Shown: in pieces, positions 33,722 to 48,747 of the stretch
Layout: every line of letters begins with the position of its first letter
Numbering within the stretch: position 1 is the stretch's first letter
From: Streptomyces sparsogenes
GTDB lineage: Bacteria; Actinomycetota; Actinomycetes; Streptomycetales; Streptomycetaceae
Length of the DNA: 64,000 nucleotides
Assembly (NCBI RefSeq): GCF_001704635.1
Contig: NZ_MAXF01000061.1
Location: forward strand, 1-64,000
Direction: 5' to 3'
Notes under the pieces: model-generated
Databases searched by the model: none
Seen by the model: the letters and a program-made list of their open reading frames with translations, nothing else
Told to the model about the DNA's origin: nothing
Translations under genes and position numbers: made by a program

Positions 33722-34876
33722 TTACTTCTTGGACGGGTGCTTGGGGCGCTGCTGGCCCTTGCGCTGCCCGGACTTGGCGGTGCGGGAGGAGCCGGAAGCC
33801 GAGCCGCCGGCCGGCTTACCGCCCTGCGCCCCCTTCTTCTGCGGCCCGGACTTCTCCAGTCCGGTCCCCTCCGAGTCGGACTTCTCCAGCGAGGGCTTGG
33901 CGGCCGCCTGCTGGGACTGCGCCGTGGCCCTGGCGTGGCCCGAGGCGCCCGACTGGCGCTGCGACTTGCTCTGCCGCTTGGGCTGCTGCCGGTTCGCGCG
34001 AGCCGCCTCGGCCACCTTCTTGGCCTCGACCTCGGCCGGCTCCTCCTTGATCTTCCCCTTCTCCCGCAGCCGCTCCTGGCGGGCCTTGTAGGCGAGGCTG
34101 CCGGGGGTGGGGTTGCGGCGGATGACGTACATCTGCTGACCCATGGTCCACACGTTGGTGGTCAGCCAGTAGACGAGGACACCGACGGGGAAGTTGATGC
34201 CGAAGACGGCGAACATCACCGGGAAGACGTACATCAGCATCTTCTGCTGCTGCATGAACGGCGTCTTCACCGACAGGTCGACGTTCTTGGTCATCAGCTG
34301 GCGCTGGGTGAAGAACTGCGACGCCGACATCAGGACGATCATGATGACCGTCACGACCCGCACATCCGTCAGCGAAGCGCCGAGGGACTCGACCTTCGAG
34401 GCGGACGACATGAACTTCACGGACAGCGGAGCGCCGAAGATGTGCGCCTGGCGGGCGCTGTCCAGCAGCGCCTGGTCAATGAAGCCGACGGTGCGGTTGT
34501 TCGCGATGTGGTTCAGGACCTGGTACAGCGAGATGAAGAACGGTGACTGGGCCAGGATCGGGAGACAGCTCGAGAGCGGGTTGGTGCCCGTCTCCTTGTA
34601 GAGCTTCATCATCTCTTCGGACTGGCGCTGCCGGTCGTTCTTGTAGCGCTCCTGGATCGCCTTCATCTTCGGCTGGAGCGCCTGCATGTTCCGCGTCGCC
34701 TTGATCTGCTTCACGAAGAGCGGGATCAGGCAGATACGGATCAGTACCACCAGCGAAACGATGGACAGACCCCACGCCCAGCCACTGTTCTTGTCGAAGA
34801 CGAGACTGTAGAACGCGTGGAACTGGACGATGATCCAGGAAACTACGTAATAAAGAGGACCGAGGATCGTGTCCAC
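33722..34876 (-). CDS. yidC: Membrane protein insertase YidC
   Basis: This 384-residue YidC/Oxa1 insertase integrates membrane proteins alone or with SecYEG. About five membrane helices are present, starting [19 protein letters not shown]. The conserved cytoplasmic hairpin includes [20 protein letters not shown]. The C-terminal third is a long basic, Gln/Ser/Lys-rich tail that probably binds ribosomes. It has a GTG start 3 nt after the yidD stop. It belongs to the rpmH-rnpA-yidD-yidC-jag cluster. Confidence 0.96.
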   Translation of the reverse strand: MDTILGPLYYVVSWIIVQFHAFYSLVFDKNSGWAWGLSIVSLVVLIRICLIPLFVKQIKATRNMQALQPKMKAIQERYKNDRQRQSEEMMKLYKETGTNPLSSCLPILAQSPFFISLYQVLNHIANNRTVGFIDQALLDSARQAHIFGAPLSVKFMSSASKVESLGASLTDVRVVTVIMIVLMSASQFFTQRQLMTKNVDLSVKTPFMQQQKMLMYVFPVMFAVFGINFPVGVLVYWLTTNVWTMGQQMYVIRRNPTPGSLAYKARQERLREKGKIKEEPAEVEAKKVAEAARANRQQPKRQSKSQRQSGASGHARATAQSQQAAAKPSLEKSDSEGTGLEKSGPQKKGAQGGKPAGGSASGSSRTAKSGQRKGQQRPKHPSKK

Positions 34877-34879
34877 GAA

Positions 34880-35197
34880 TCAGGCTCCTTGGGCGTTGGG
34901 CTGGGTCTCGGGCTGTGCGGCGGGCTCCCCGGCGGGGTGCCCACCGAGGCGGTTGCGCAGCCGCTGGTGCCAGACCGGACGCTTCCGGGGAGGCACGTGG
35001 TCGACGCCACCGAGCGACCACGGGTTGCAGCGCAGGATCCGCCACGCCGTCAGCGCCGTTCCTTTCACCGCGCCGTGCCTGTCAATGGCCGTATAGCCGT
35101 AGTGCGAGCACGACGGGTAGTACTTGCAGACCGGTCCCAGCATCGGGCTGATGGTCCACTGGTACAGCTTGATCAACCACAGCAGCGGGTACTTCAT
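34880..35197 (-). CDS. yidD: Membrane protein insertion efficiency factor YidD
   Basis: This 105-residue protein has the typical [20 protein letters not shown] and [14 protein letters not shown] motifs. It is peripheral to the inner face of the membrane. The last 30 residues are a Pro/Gln-rich tail. Its ATG overlaps the rnpA stop by 4 nt, and yidC starts 3 nt after its end. Confidence 0.95.
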   Translation of the reverse strand: MKYPLLWLIKLYQWTISPMLGPVCKYYPSCSHYGYTAIDRHGAVKGTALTAWRILRCNPWSLGGVDHVPPRKRPVWHQRLRNRLGGHPAGEPAAQPETQPNAQGA

Positions 35198-35577
35198 CGC
35201 GGCACCCCTCCCAGTAGCCGCCGCACTGCGGTGTCGAGGTCGCGGGCCAGCTGGTCGTGACCCGCCTCGCCCGCACCGGGCAGCGCCCGTACGACCACAA
35301 GGCTACCTGCGGGAAAAAGATCGAGACGATCGCGCATGAGATGGCGCAGTCTCCGCTTCACCAGGTTGCGTACGACGGCACCGCCGACCGCCTTGCTCAC
35401 GACGAAACCCGCACGCGCCGGGGGAGCACTCTCCCCAGGTGCGTGCGGGTCCGTTTCACCGCTGACAAGACCGCTGCGATAGTGCACGACGAGAAGTGGG
35501 CGTCCGGCCCTGCGCCCTCGGCGTACCGCGGCTGCAAAGTCCTCGCGCCGCCTCAGCCGATTTTCGGTAGGCAGCAC
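35194..35577 (-). CDS. rnpA: Ribonuclease P protein component
   Basis: This 127-residue basic protein helps RNase P RNA process the 5' ends of tRNA precursors. It begins [19 protein letters not shown] and contains the conserved RNR helix ([15 protein letters not shown]). The GTG start lies 24 nt after rpmH. It overlaps yidD by 4 nt. Confidence 0.96.
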   Translation of the reverse strand: MLPTENRLRRREDFAAAVRRGRRAGRPLLVVHYRSGLVSGETDPHAPGESAPPARAGFVVSKAVGGAVVRNLVKRRLRHLMRDRLDLFPAGSLVVVRALPGAGEAGHDQLARDLDTAVRRLLGGVPR

Positions 35578-35601
35578 GTCATGGACCTTGGGTCAGGCTG
35601 C

Positions 35602-35739
35602 TCAGGCCGACAGACGGGCGCGACCCTTGCTACGGCGGGACGCGAGAATCGCGCGGCCGGCGCGGGTGCGCATACGCAGCCGGAAGCCGTGGGTCTTCGC
35701 GCGGCGGCGGTTGTTCGGCTGGAAGGTGCGCTTGCTCAC
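35602..35739 (-). CDS. rpmH: 50S ribosomal protein L34
   Basis: This 45-residue protein was translated directly from the minus strand: it starts [18 protein letters not shown] after the GTG and ends GRARLSA. That is the complete, typical Streptomyces L34. TGGAG precedes the GTG. It is the first gene of the cluster running leftwards from the dnaA promoter region. Confidence 0.97.
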   Translation of the reverse strand: MSKRTFQPNNRRRAKTHGFRLRMRTRAGRAILASRRSKGRARLSA

Positions 35740-35916
35740 TCGGGGGCTCCAGAAATGAATCGTGTGGTGGCGGGACATCGCCTGGCTGTCACCGTGCGCC
35801 CACGAGTAGCTCGCAATACGCCCGAGTGCACCGCTTCACGATCGCCGGACCCCGGGGTCCGCGACCCTTGCCCATCGGAGGCAGGCGGCAGCAGCCATCG
35901 ACAACTCGACCTGGTT

Positions 35917-35946
35917 ACGGTACGCGCGATTACGCCATCCGGTCAA
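35917..35946 (-). promoter_or_regulatory. rpmH promoter
   Basis: On the minus strand TTGACC (35946-35941) and TACCGT (35922-35917) have an 18-bp spacer. The leader would be about 170 nt. Confidence 0.7.
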
Positions 35947-36046
35947 ACCGGCAGGGCCCTGTGGAGCGGCCGGGCCGCCCTCCCGGCGGACGCGCACCCG
36001 CGCGGCCGGGGGCAGGGGGAACACACGGCGACATCGCATGGCACAT

Positions 36047-36067
36047 TTGTACACACCCTGTGGACAA
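36047..36067. promoter_or_regulatory. Head-to-head DnaA boxes in the dnaA promoter
   Basis: TTGTACACA (36047-36055) and TTGTCCACA on the opposite strand (36059-36067, perfect) are 3 bp apart. Paired, closely spaced DnaA boxes in this place are known in Streptomyces to mediate dnaA autorepression. Confidence 0.85.
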
Positions 36068-36071
36068 CGAC

Positions 36072-36101
36072 TTGAACCGCGTACCTCGGCCTGACTACCG
36101 T
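36072..36101 (+). promoter_or_regulatory. dnaA promoter
   Basis: TTGAAC (36072-36077) and TACCGT (36096-36101) have an 18-bp spacer, directly downstream of the DnaA-box pair. The predicted leader is about 87 nt. Confidence 0.75.
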
Positions 36102-36194
36102 GGCTGAGCTCCGATTCCTTCCCGCCCGTCCCGAGAACCGCGCATTCGTGGACCTGTCGGCGTCCCCCACCCAGCGAGTGAGAGAGCGTGCCCT

Positions 36195-38066
36195 GTGGCT
36201 GACGTACCCGCCGATCTTGCCGCAGTGTGGCCACGCGTGCTCGAGCGGCTGCTAGGAGAGGGCGCGGGCCAGGGCGGACAAGGCGTCGAGGCCAAGGACG
36301 AGCACTGGATCAAGCGGTGCCAGCCGCTCGCTCTCGTCGCCGACACCGCGCTGCTGGCCGTGCCCAACGAATTCGCCAAGGGCGTGCTGGAGGGCAGGCT
36401 GGCCCCCATCGTCAGCGAGACGCTCAGCCGCGAGTGCGGCCGCCCGATCCGGATCGCGATCACCGTCGACGACTCCGCCGCCGAGCCCGTGGTCCCCCAG
36501 CAGCCCCAGCGCGAGACCTACGAAAGCCGCGAGACCTACGAGAACCGCGACGCCTACGACGGTTACGACGGCCGGGACGGTTACGACGGCCGGGACGGCT
36601 ACGACAAGCGGGAGGGCTACGACGGCCGGGACGGCTACGGCCGCCCGGCGGGCGACGACCTGCCGACGGCCCGCCCCGCCTACCCCGGCTATGAGCAGCA
36701 CCGGCCCGAGCCCGGCGCCTGGCCCCGGCCGCGTGACGACTACGGCTGGCAGCAGCCCCGGCTCGGCGGCTTCCCCGAAGCGGACCCGTACGCCTCACAG
36801 CGTCCCCAGCCCGGCTATGACCAGCAGCTCTACGACCACCAGCCGCACTCCGACTACCGGGGGCCGGGCGCGGAGCGGCCCGGACACGACCGGTCGCCCT
36901 ACGAGCAGCCGCGCCGGGAACTCCCCGACCCGCTCGAGCGCTCCCGCGGCGGCCCGCCGGTGCTGCCCTCGCAGACCGGCGCCCCCGGCCCGCTCGCGGC
37001 GCAGCCCGCGCCCGCGCCCGGCCCCGGCGAGCCGACCGCGCGCCTGAACCCGAAGTACCTCTTCGACACCTTCGTCATCGGCGCGTCCAACCGCTTCGCG
37101 CACGCCGCGGCGGTCGCGGTCGCCGAGGCGCCGGCCAAGGCCTACAACCCCTTGTTCATCTACGGGGAGTCCGGGCTCGGCAAGACCCACCTGCTGCACG
37201 CGATCGGGCACTACGCCCGCAGCCTCTACCCGGGGACGCGGGTGCGCTATGTGAGCTCCGAGGAGTTCACCAACGAGTTCATCAACTCCATCCGCGACGG
37301 CAAGGCGGACGCGTTCCGCAAGCGCTACCGCGACATGGACATCCTCCTCGTCGACGACATCCAGTTCCTCGCGAGCAAGGAGTCGACGCAGGAGGAGTTC
37401 TTCCACACCTTCAATACGCTGCACAACGCCAACAAGCAGATCGTGCTGTCCTCCGACCGGCCGCCCAAGCAGCTGGTCACCCTGGAGGACCGGCTCCGCA
37501 ACCGCTTCGAGTGGGGTCTGATCACCGATGTGCAGCCGCCGGAGCTGGAGACGCGCATCGCGATCCTGCGCAAGAAGGCGGTCCAGGAGCAGCTGAACGC
37601 GCCCCCCGAGGTGCTGGAGTTCATCGCCTCCCGCATCTCGCGCAACATCCGCGAGCTCGAGGGGGCGCTGATCCGGGTCACGGCCTTCGCCAGCCTCAAC
37701 CGGCAGCCGGTGGACCTCGGCCTCACCGAGATCGTGCTGAAGGACCTGATTCCCGGCGGCGAGGACGCGGCCCCGGAGATCACCGCCACCGCGATCATGG
37801 CCGCGACCGCCGACTACTTCGGGCACACGGTCGACGACCTGTGCGGGGCCTCACGCAGCCGGGTGCTGGTCACCGCGCGGCAGATCGCGATGTACCTGTG
37901 CCGAGAGCTGACCGATCTTTCCCTGCCGAAGATCGGGGCGCAGTTCGGCGGGCGGGACCATACGACCGTCATGCACGCCGACCGCAAGATCCGGGCGCTG
38001 ATGGCCGAGCGGCGTTCCATCTACAACCAGGTGACCGAGCTGACGAACCGCATCAAGAACGGCTGA
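36195..38066 (+). CDS. dnaA: Chromosomal replication initiator protein DnaA
   Basis: This 623-residue protein opens oriC and loads the helicase. Domain I (about 1-85) has [10 protein letters not shown] and the [15 protein letters not shown] region. Domain II (about 90-280) is very long and acidic/Gly/Tyr/Pro-rich, as in Streptomyces, and has DGRDGY hexapeptide repeats from residue 122. Domain III is the AAA+ motor, with Walker A GESGLGKT at 324-331 and Walker [11 protein letters not shown]. Domain IV ends with the DnaA-box-binding HTH ([19 protein letters not shown]). The GTG at 36195 has only a weak ribosome binding site, but the N-terminus [12 protein letters not shown] fits the genus. Confidence 0.98.
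   Translation: MADVPADLAAVWPRVLERLLGEGAGQGGQGVEAKDEHWIKRCQPLALVADTALLAVPNEFAKGVLEGRLAPIVSETLSRECGRPIRIAITVDDSAAEPVVPQQPQRETYESRETYENRDAYDGYDGRDGYDGRDGYDKREGYDGRDGYGRPAGDDLPTARPAYPGYEQHRPEPGAWPRPRDDYGWQQPRLGGFPEADPYASQRPQPGYDQQLYDHQPHSDYRGPGAERPGHDRSPYEQPRRELPDPLERSRGGPPVLPSQTGAPGPLAAQPAPAPGPGEPTARLNPKYLFDTFVIGASNRFAHAAAVAVAEAPAKAYNPLFIYGESGLGKTHLLHAIGHYARSLYPGTRVRYVSSEEFTNEFINSIRDGKADAFRKRYRDMDILLVDDIQFLASKESTQEEFFHTFNTLHNANKQIVLSSDRPPKQLVTLEDRLRNRFEWGLITDVQPPELETRIAILRKKAVQEQLNAPPEVLEFIASRISRNIRELEGALIRVTAFASLNRQPVDLGLTEIVLKDLIPGGEDAAPEITATAIMAATADYFGHTVDDLCGASRSRVLVTARQIAMYLCRELTDLSLPKIGAQFGGRDHTTVMHADRKIRALMAERRSIYNQVTELTNRIKNG
36558..36642 (+). repeat. In-frame hexapeptide repeats in DnaA domain II
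   Basis: About five 18-bp units encode DGRDGY or variants (one is DKREGY). They lie in the flexible linker and probably vary in number between strains. Confidence 0.8.
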
Positions 38067-38105
38067 CGCGGCGGACGGCGCGGCGCATGCGCCGCGATTC
38101 CACCC

Positions 38106-38140
38106 AGGGCGCTCCGGGAGAACGACTCCCGAGGCGCCCT
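38106..38140 (+). terminator. Hairpin after dnaA
   Basis: Fifteen-nt arms (38106-38120 with 38126-38140) pair apart from a 2-nt internal mismatch, with an AACGA loop, 40 nt after the dnaA stop. Confidence 0.65.
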
Positions 38141-38289
38141 TCGCCGTTTCCGGCCCCCGCTCGGGAGCGCTCCGGCCCCGCTACAGGGCGCCTCGGGGCG
38201 CCCCGGGCGAGCCACCACCGCGCTTCGCCGCCGCCCCGGCGCCGGCGGCCCCGCTCCGGCCTGTTCGAATTCATGGCCGCGGAGCCCGA

Positions 38290-38852
38290 TTCTCCACAGA
38301 TCCTGGGCCGATCCCCCGTCCACACCCTGGGGACACCCAGGTTGTCCCGACTGTGTCCACAGGCAGGCTCGCCGGAGCGGCATCCGGGGAGGTCAGCGGG
38401 GTGTGGAATTGTGACAATCGACAGTCCACAGACTGTGGACGACGGCGATACCCACAGAGCGGGCTCCGCGTTGTCCACCGCCCGCCCACAGCCGAGGGCC
38501 CGTAACCCACAGCTTCTCCACACCCTCATCCACTGTTCGGCAAGGAAACGGGCCCGGTCACCGGGACGAGTGAAAGGCATCACACCAACGAGCCGGGTTG
38601 GGCTGTGGGGAAGGTGGGTAAAACTGGGGACGCAGCTGGGGAGAACCGGGCCGCGCCTGTGCATCGGGTGTGCAGAACTCGGCGCCGTCCACAGAGACCC
38701 CCGGTTGTCCACCGGCGTCGCCCACAGGGCCGGTGGATAAAAAATCGCTGCTGACCTGCGAAAAGTCAGTTGTCCACGGTTTCCACAGGGCCTACTACTA
38801 CGACCACTGAGAGATAGCGGGAAACTCGCTTCGAAGTGGGGCCTGTGCACAA
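38290..38852. other. oriC: Origin of chromosomal replication (oriC)
   Basis: The dnaA-dnaN spacer (38067-38999) holds about twenty DnaA-box-like 9-mers on both strands. The best are TTGTCCACC (38471, 38705), TTGTCCACG (38770), TTCTCCACA (38290, 38514), TCGTCCACA on the minus strand (38434-38442), TTATCCACC on the minus strand (38732-38740) and TTGTGCACA on the minus strand (38844-38852). None is the perfect TTGTCCACA, so the origin relies on many weaker sites. The least GC-rich patch (GGATAAAAAATC, 38734-38745) lies between box groups and is a candidate for initial unwinding. No gene lies in the spacer. The dnaN ribosome binding site is at its right end. Confidence 0.95.
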
Positions 38853-38999
38853 CCGGGCTCCGAGCCGCCCGACGCCCCGGGCGCCGATTTGACCCCGAGC
38901 CGCACCGAGTGTCGGTGGCGTGCGTCAGACTGGTCTCCGGCGATTGCGCCGACGACGAAGGCCAGCAGGGCGAGCCAGCAACAGCAGGAGGCGGTTCCG

Positions 39000-40130
39000 G
39001 TGAAGATCCGGGTGGAGCGCGATGTACTCGCGGAGGCAGTGGCCTGGGCGGCCCGCAGCCTTCCGGCCCGTCCGCCGGTGCCCGTCCTCGCGGGGCTGCT
39101 GCTGAAGGCGGAGGACAGTGCCCTGAGCCTCTCCGGCTTCGACTACGAGGTCTCGGCCCGGGTGTCGGTGGAAGCGGATGTGGAGGAGGGCGGCACGGTC
39201 CTGGTCTCCGGCCGTCTGCTCGCCGACATCTGCCGCGCCCTCCCCAACCGCCCTGTGGAGATCTCCAGCGACGGCGTGCGCGTGACCGTGGTCTGCGGAT
39301 CCTCGCGATTCACACTCCACACGCTCCCTGTGGAGGAGTACCCCGCCCTGCCCCAGATGCCGACGGCGACCGGCACGGTCCCCGGCGATGTCTTCGCCGC
39401 CGCCGCGGCCCAGGTGGCCATCGCGGCCGGCCGGGACGACACCCTGCCGGTGCTCACCGGTGTGCGGATCGAGATCGAGGGCGACACCGTCACCCTGGCC
39501 TCCACCGACCGTTACCGCTTCGCGGTCCGCGAGTTCCTGTGGAAGCCCGAGACGCCCGACGTCTCCGCCGTCGCGCTGGTACCCGCCAAGACGCTTCTGG
39601 ACACCGCCAAGTCCCTGACCAGCGGTGACACCGTGGCCCTGGCGCTGTCCGGCTCGGGTGCCGGTGAGGGCCTGATCGGCTTCGAGGGCGCCGGGCGCCG
39701 CACCACGACCCGGCTGCTCGAGGGCGACCTCCCCAAGTACCGCACGCTCTTCCCGACCGAGTTCAACTCCGTCGCGGTGATCGAGACGGCTCCGTTCGTG
39801 GAGGCCGTCAAGCGCGTCGCGCTGGTCGCCGAGCGAAACACCCCGGTCCGGCTCACCTTCGAGCAGGGTGTGCTGATCCTGGAGGCCGGGTCCAGCGACG
39901 ACGCACAGGCTGTGGAGCGCGTCGACGCCCAGCTCGACGGCGACGACATCTCGATCGCCTTCAACCCGACCTTCCTGCTGGACGGGCTGAGCGCGATCGA
40001 CTCCCCGGTCGCCCAGCTGTCGTTCACCACCTCGACCAAGCCCGCTCTGCTGGGCGGGAAGCCTGCCGTGGACGCCGAGGCGGACGAGTCCTACAAGTAC
40101 CTGATCATGCCGGTGCGTCTCAGCGGATGA
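39000..40130 (+). CDS. dnaN: DNA polymerase III beta sliding clamp
   Basis: This 376-residue protein forms a dimeric ring that tethers the polymerase to DNA. It has three repeated clamp domains. It starts MKIRVERDVLAEAVAWAARSLP and ends YKYLIMPVRLSG, whose last residues line the partner-binding cleft. I chose the GTG at 39000 because AGGAGG lies 8 nt upstream; the open frame upstream is origin sequence. It is the first gene after oriC. Confidence 0.97.
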   Translation: MKIRVERDVLAEAVAWAARSLPARPPVPVLAGLLLKAEDSALSLSGFDYEVSARVSVEADVEEGGTVLVSGRLLADICRALPNRPVEISSDGVRVTVVCGSSRFTLHTLPVEEYPALPQMPTATGTVPGDVFAAAAAQVAIAAGRDDTLPVLTGVRIEIEGDTVTLASTDRYRFAVREFLWKPETPDVSAVALVPAKTLLDTAKSLTSGDTVALALSGSGAGEGLIGFEGAGRRTTTRLLEGDLPKYRTLFPTEFNSVAVIETAPFVEAVKRVALVAERNTPVRLTFEQGVLILEAGSSDDAQAVERVDAQLDGDDISIAFNPTFLLDGLSAIDSPVAQLSFTTSTKPALLGGKPAVDAEADESYKYLIMPVRLSG

Positions 40131-40220
40131 GCGGGTGTGGCCCACAGCTGAGCGGTAACCCGTGGGCGTAGGCTCGGACTCAGGTGCGAAACGCAATGAC
40201 TACGGCATAAAGGATCACTG

Positions 40221-41099
40221 ATGGAGCTCGGTCTCGTCGGTCTCGGCAAGATGGGCGGCAATATGCGCGAGCGCATCCGCCGCGCAGGTCACACCGTCAT
40301 CGGATACGACCGCAACCCGGACCTCGCCGACGTCCACAGCCTCGGCGACCTTGTGGACAAGCTCAAGGGACCGCGCGTGGTGTGGGTCATGGTCCCGGCG
40401 GGGGTCGCGACCCAGACCACCATCGACGAGCTGGCCGAGCTGCTGTCGCCCGGCGACATCGTGGTCGACGGCGGCAACTCCCGCTGGACCGACGACGAGA
40501 AGCACGCCGAGCAGCTCAACGCCAAGGGCATCGGCTTTGTCGACTGCGGCGTCTCCGGCGGCGTCTGGGGCCTGGAGAACGGCTACGCGCTGATGTACGG
40601 CGGCGCCGCCGAGCATGTGGCCAGGGTCCAGCCGATCTTCGACGCGCTCAAGCCCGAGGGCGAGTTCGGCTCCGTCCACGCCGGGAAGGTGGGCGCCGGC
40701 CACTTCGCGAAGATGGTCCACAACGGCATCGAGTACGCGATGATGCAGGCCTACGCCGAGGGCTGGGAGCTGCTGGAGGCCGTGGACTCGGTGGAGAACG
40801 TGCGCGAGGTCTTCCGCTCCTGGCGGGAGGGCACGGTCATCCGCTCCTGGCTGCTGGACCTGGCGGTGGGCGCCCTGGACGACGACGAGCACCTGGAGAA
40901 GCTGCGCGGCTACGCGGAGGACTCCGGCGAGGGCCGCTGGACCGTGGAGGCCGCGATCGACAAGGCCGTGCCGCTGCCCGCCATCACCGCCTCGCTCTTC
41001 GCCCGCTTCGCGTCCCGCCAGGACGACTCCCCGCAGATGAAGATGATCGCCGCGCTGCGCAACCAGTTCGGCGGCCACGCGGTCGAGAACAAGAAGTAA
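40221..41099 (+). CDS. gnd: 6-phosphogluconate dehydrogenase (decarboxylating), short form
   Basis: This 292-residue NAD(P)-dependent enzyme makes ribulose 5-phosphate in the pentose phosphate pathway. It has an N-terminal Rossmann motif ([16 protein letters not shown]), the substrate-binding [19 protein letters not shown] and the catalytic Lys region [18 protein letters not shown]. It is the short GndA/YqeC-like form rather than the roughly 470-residue type. AAAGGA precedes the ATG. Its position between dnaN and recF is conserved in Streptomyces. A perfect TTGTCCACA (minus strand, 40352-40360) lies within it. Confidence 0.94.
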   Translation: MELGLVGLGKMGGNMRERIRRAGHTVIGYDRNPDLADVHSLGDLVDKLKGPRVVWVMVPAGVATQTTIDELAELLSPGDIVVDGGNSRWTDDEKHAEQLNAKGIGFVDCGVSGGVWGLENGYALMYGGAAEHVARVQPIFDALKPEGEFGSVHAGKVGAGHFAKMVHNGIEYAMMQAYAEGWELLEAVDSVENVREVFRSWREGTVIRSWLLDLAVGALDDDEHLEKLRGYAEDSGEGRWTVEAAIDKAVPLPAITASLFARFASRQDDSPQMKMIAALRNQFGGHAVENKK

Positions 41100-41143
41100 C
41101 CAGCTCCCGCGAGGGAGCCGCCGGGGGAGGTCGGCGCGCCACC

Positions 41144-42373
41144 ATGCATGTCACGCATCTGTCGCTCGCCGACTTCCGCTCGTACGCCCGGGCGGAGGTC
41201 GCCCTCGGCCCGGGCGTCACGGCGTTCGTGGGCCCCAACGGCCAGGGGAAGACCAACCTCGTCGAGGCCATCGGCTATGTGGCCACGCTCGGCAGTCACC
41301 GTGTCTCCTCCGACGCCCCGCTGGTGCGGATGGGCGCGGACCGGGCGATCGTGCGGGCCGCCATCGCCGAGGGCGACCGGCAGCAGCTGGTCGAGCTCGA
41401 GCTGAACCCCGGCAAGGCCAACCGGGCCAGAATCAACAGGTCCTCTCAGGTCAGGCCGCGTGATGTGCTGGGCATCCTGCGCACGGTGCTGTTCGCGCCC
41501 GAGGACCTGGCCCTGGTCAAGGGGGATCCGGGCGAGCGCCGCCGGTTCCTGGACGAGCTGATCACCGCCCGCTCACCGCGGATGGCCGGGGTCCGCTCCG
41601 ACTACGAGCGGGTGCTCAAGCAGCGCAACACCCTGCTCAAGACCGCCGCGATGGCGCGGCGCCACGGCGGCGGCCGCGGCTCCGGCGGCGAGGCGGCGCT
41701 GTCCACCCTCGACGTATGGGACCAGCACCTGGCGCGGGCCGGTGCCGAGTTGCTCGCCCAGCGCCTCGATCTGATCTCCGCCCTGCAGCCGCTGACCGAC
41801 AAGGCGTACGAGCAACTGGCGCCCGGCGGTGGGCCGGTGGGATTCGACTACCGCAGCTCCGTCGGCGAGGGCCTGGCGGCCGCGGGCACCCGGGAGGAGC
41901 TGTACGAGCAGCTCTCGGCCGCGCTCGCCGCCGCCCGCAGACAGGAGATCGAGCGCGGGGTCACCCTGGTCGGCCCGCACCGCGACGACCTGGTGCTCCG
42001 GCTCGGGCAGCTTCCGGCGAAGGGGTACGCGAGCCATGGCGAGTCCTGGTCGTACGCGCTGGCCCTGCGCCTGGCCTCGTACGACCTGCTGCGCGCCGAC
42101 GTCGCGTGGGGCACCGGCAGCCCGTCGGCCGGGACAGCCGAGGCCGGCGCCGCTGGGGCCGGTGGGCAGGGCGGGGGCCGAAGGGCGGGTGAGCCGGTGC
42201 TGGTGCTCGACGATGTCTTCGCGGAGCTCGACGAGCGGCGCCGGGAGCGGCTGGCCGAGCTGGTCGCGCCTGGGGAGCAGGTGCTGGTGACGGCGGCCGT
42301 GGAGGACGACGTACCCGGGGTGCTGGCGGGCGCTCGCTACGCGGTGTCCCACGGGGAGGTGCGGCCCCTGTGA
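41144..42373 (+). CDS. recF: DNA replication and repair protein RecF
   Basis: This 409-residue SMC-like ATPase helps load RecA at gaps. It has Walker [10 protein letters not shown], the signature region [20 protein letters not shown], and Walker [19 protein letters not shown] Gly/Ala/Thr-rich insertion of about 25 residues lies between the signature and Walker B, and another Gly/Arg-rich insertion lies after [18 protein letters not shown] lies 12 nt before the ATG. Its stop overlaps the next gene by 4 nt (GTGA). Confidence 0.95.
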   Translation: MHVTHLSLADFRSYARAEVALGPGVTAFVGPNGQGKTNLVEAIGYVATLGSHRVSSDAPLVRMGADRAIVRAAIAEGDRQQLVELELNPGKANRARINRSSQVRPRDVLGILRTVLFAPEDLALVKGDPGERRRFLDELITARSPRMAGVRSDYERVLKQRNTLLKTAAMARRHGGGRGSGGEAALSTLDVWDQHLARAGAELLAQRLDLISALQPLTDKAYEQLAPGGGPVGFDYRSSVGEGLAAAGTREELYEQLSAALAAARRQEIERGVTLVGPHRDDLVLRLGQLPAKGYASHGESWSYALALRLASYDLLRADVAWGTGSPSAGTAEAGAAGAGGQGGGRRAGEPVLVLDDVFAELDERRRERLAELVAPGEQVLVTAAVEDDVPGVLAGARYAVSHGEVRPL

Positions 42374-42912
42374 CCGAGCAGCCCGCACGGCCCGCCCGGC
42401 CGACCACCCCCGCGGAGCCCTCGGGGGTCGATCTGGCGCGCGTGGCGCTGCGCGCCGCCAAGGAACAGGCGCGCGCCCGGGGCGCGGCGGCGCAGCAGAA
42501 GAAGCAGGCGCGTCGAGGGGGCTTGCGCTCCGGAGCGCGCGCCGATGGACGCGATCCGCTTCCGCTCGGTGCCGCGATCAGCCGGCTGATCACCGAGCGG
42601 GGCTGGGAGACCCCGGCCGCCGTCGGCGGGGTCATGGGCCGCTGGCCGCAGATGGTGGGGCCGGAGGTGGCGCAGCACTGCGAGCCGCAGCGGTACGACG
42701 AGGACGCGCGGGTGCTGACGGTGCGGTGCGACTCGACGGCGTGGGCGACCCAGCTGAGGCTGCTGGCCCCGCAGCTGGTGGCCCGGCTCAACGCGGACCT
42801 GGGCCAGGGCACGGTCAAGCTGATCAAGGTGCTGGGCCCGGGCGGCCCGGCCCGCCGCTACGGTCCGCTGCGCGCCCCCGGCAGCAGGGGCCCGGGGGAC
42901 ACCTACGGCTGA
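42370..42912 (+). CDS. DUF721 (DciA-like) protein
   Basis: This 180-residue protein has a basic, Ala-rich N-terminus and a C-terminal DUF721 domain ([18 protein letters not shown], then [19 protein letters not shown]). DUF721 proteins related to DciA are proposed or shown to act as loaders of DnaB in bacteria without DnaC. The location between recF and gyrB near oriC fits that role. It is translationally coupled to recF. The DciA role in this organism is inferred. Confidence 0.88.
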   Translation: MTEQPARPARPTTPAEPSGVDLARVALRAAKEQARARGAAAQQKKQARRGGLRSGARADGRDPLPLGAAISRLITERGWETPAAVGGVMGRWPQMVGPEVAQHCEPQRYDEDARVLTVRCDSTAWATQLRLLAPQLVARLNADLGQGTVKLIKVLGPGGPARRYGPLRAPGSRGPGDTYG

Positions 42913-45299
<2,387 letters not shown>

Positions 45300-45341
45300 G
45301 TCGGCCGAGCAGCCGCAGACGACAGAAGGACTTGACCAGCA

Positions 45342-47951
<2,610 letters not shown>

Positions 47952-47954
47952 GTC

Positions 47955-48686
47955 GTGAGTGGAGCCACGGGTGCCGCGGCGGGCGGCGGCGGAGCAGGTG
48001 CCGGCAAGCGGCCGGTGCCGGGAACCGCGTCCGCCGGGAGCGGATCATCCGCTTCGGGAGGCGCCCGTGACTCCGCCGCCGACTCCCATGGGGGAACCGT
48101 GACGGACATCAGGCAGCCGCAGCCGCCCTACGAGGGCTACACCGGGAGTCCGCTGCCCGGTGAGCGGCCGTCCCAGCAGCAGCCCGCGCAGCCGTACCAC
48201 CCGCCGCAGGCCTATGCGCCGCCGAGCGGCGGCGGGGCCGCGCGGGGCGCCTCCGGGCAGAAGCAGACGGCGGCGCGCCGCCCGCGCCCGGAGGCGGGCG
48301 CCCGCTCGGCTCCGCGCACCCGCAAGGCGCGGCTGCGGGTCTCCCGGGTGGACCCGTGGTCGGTGATGAAGGTCAGCTTCCTGCTCGCGATCGCGCTCGG
48401 CATCTGCACCGTGGTCGCCGCGGCGGTGCTGTGGATGGTCATGGACGGGATGGGCGTCTTCAGCGCCGTGGGCGGCACGATCAGCGAGGCCACGGAGTCG
48501 AAGAAGGGCAGCGGCTTCGATCTGGAGTCGTTCCTGTCGCTGCCGCGGGTGCTGGTCTTCACCGGGGTCATCGCCGCGATCAACGTGGTGCTGGCGACGG
48601 CCCTGGCCACCCTGGGGGCCTTCATCTACAACCTGTCGGCGGGCTTCGTCGGCGGTGTGGAGGTCACGCTCGCCGAGGACGAGTAG
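47955..48686 (+). CDS. DUF3566 membrane protein
   Basis: This 243-residue protein has a disordered Gly/Ala/Pro/Gln-rich N-terminal half. A DUF3566 domain follows (RVSRVDPWSVMKVSFLLAIALGICTVVAAAVLW) with two membrane helices around an extracytoplasmic loop. The family sits directly downstream of gyrA in most actinobacteria, including mycobacterial Rv0007. Function is unknown; a link to cell division or envelope is suggested only by context. I chose the GTG at 47955, whose GAGGAG lies in the gyrA end. A GTG at 48099 is an alternative start. Confidence 0.87.
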   Translation: MSGATGAAAGGGGAGAGKRPVPGTASAGSGSSASGGARDSAADSHGGTVTDIRQPQPPYEGYTGSPLPGERPSQQQPAQPYHPPQAYAPPSGGGAARGASGQKQTAARRPRPEAGARSAPRTRKARLRVSRVDPWSVMKVSFLLAIALGICTVVAAAVLWMVMDGMGVFSAVGGTISEATESKKGSGFDLESFLSLPRVLVFTGVIAAINVVLATALATLGAFIYNLSAGFVGGVEVTLAEDE

Positions 48687-48705
48687 CGGCCGTCCGTTAC
48701 CGATT

Positions 48706-48734
48706 TTGGGACAGGGCTGGTCGTGCGCTAATCT
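48706..48734 (+). promoter_or_regulatory. tRNA-Ile promoter
   Basis: TTGGGA (48706-48711) and TAATCT (48729-48734) have a 17-bp spacer. Transcription would begin a few nt before the tRNA. Confidence 0.7.
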
Positions 48735-48747
48735 TTCGGTGCAGCGC

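Larger units (their letters stand above)
35740..36194. other. Divergent rpmH/dnaA regulatory region
   Basis: This 455-bp region contains no gene. It contains a promoter for rpmH (35917-35946), an inverted DnaA-box pair (36047-36067) and a promoter for dnaA (36072-36101). The layout matches the well-studied Streptomyces dnaA promoter. Confidence 0.8.
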
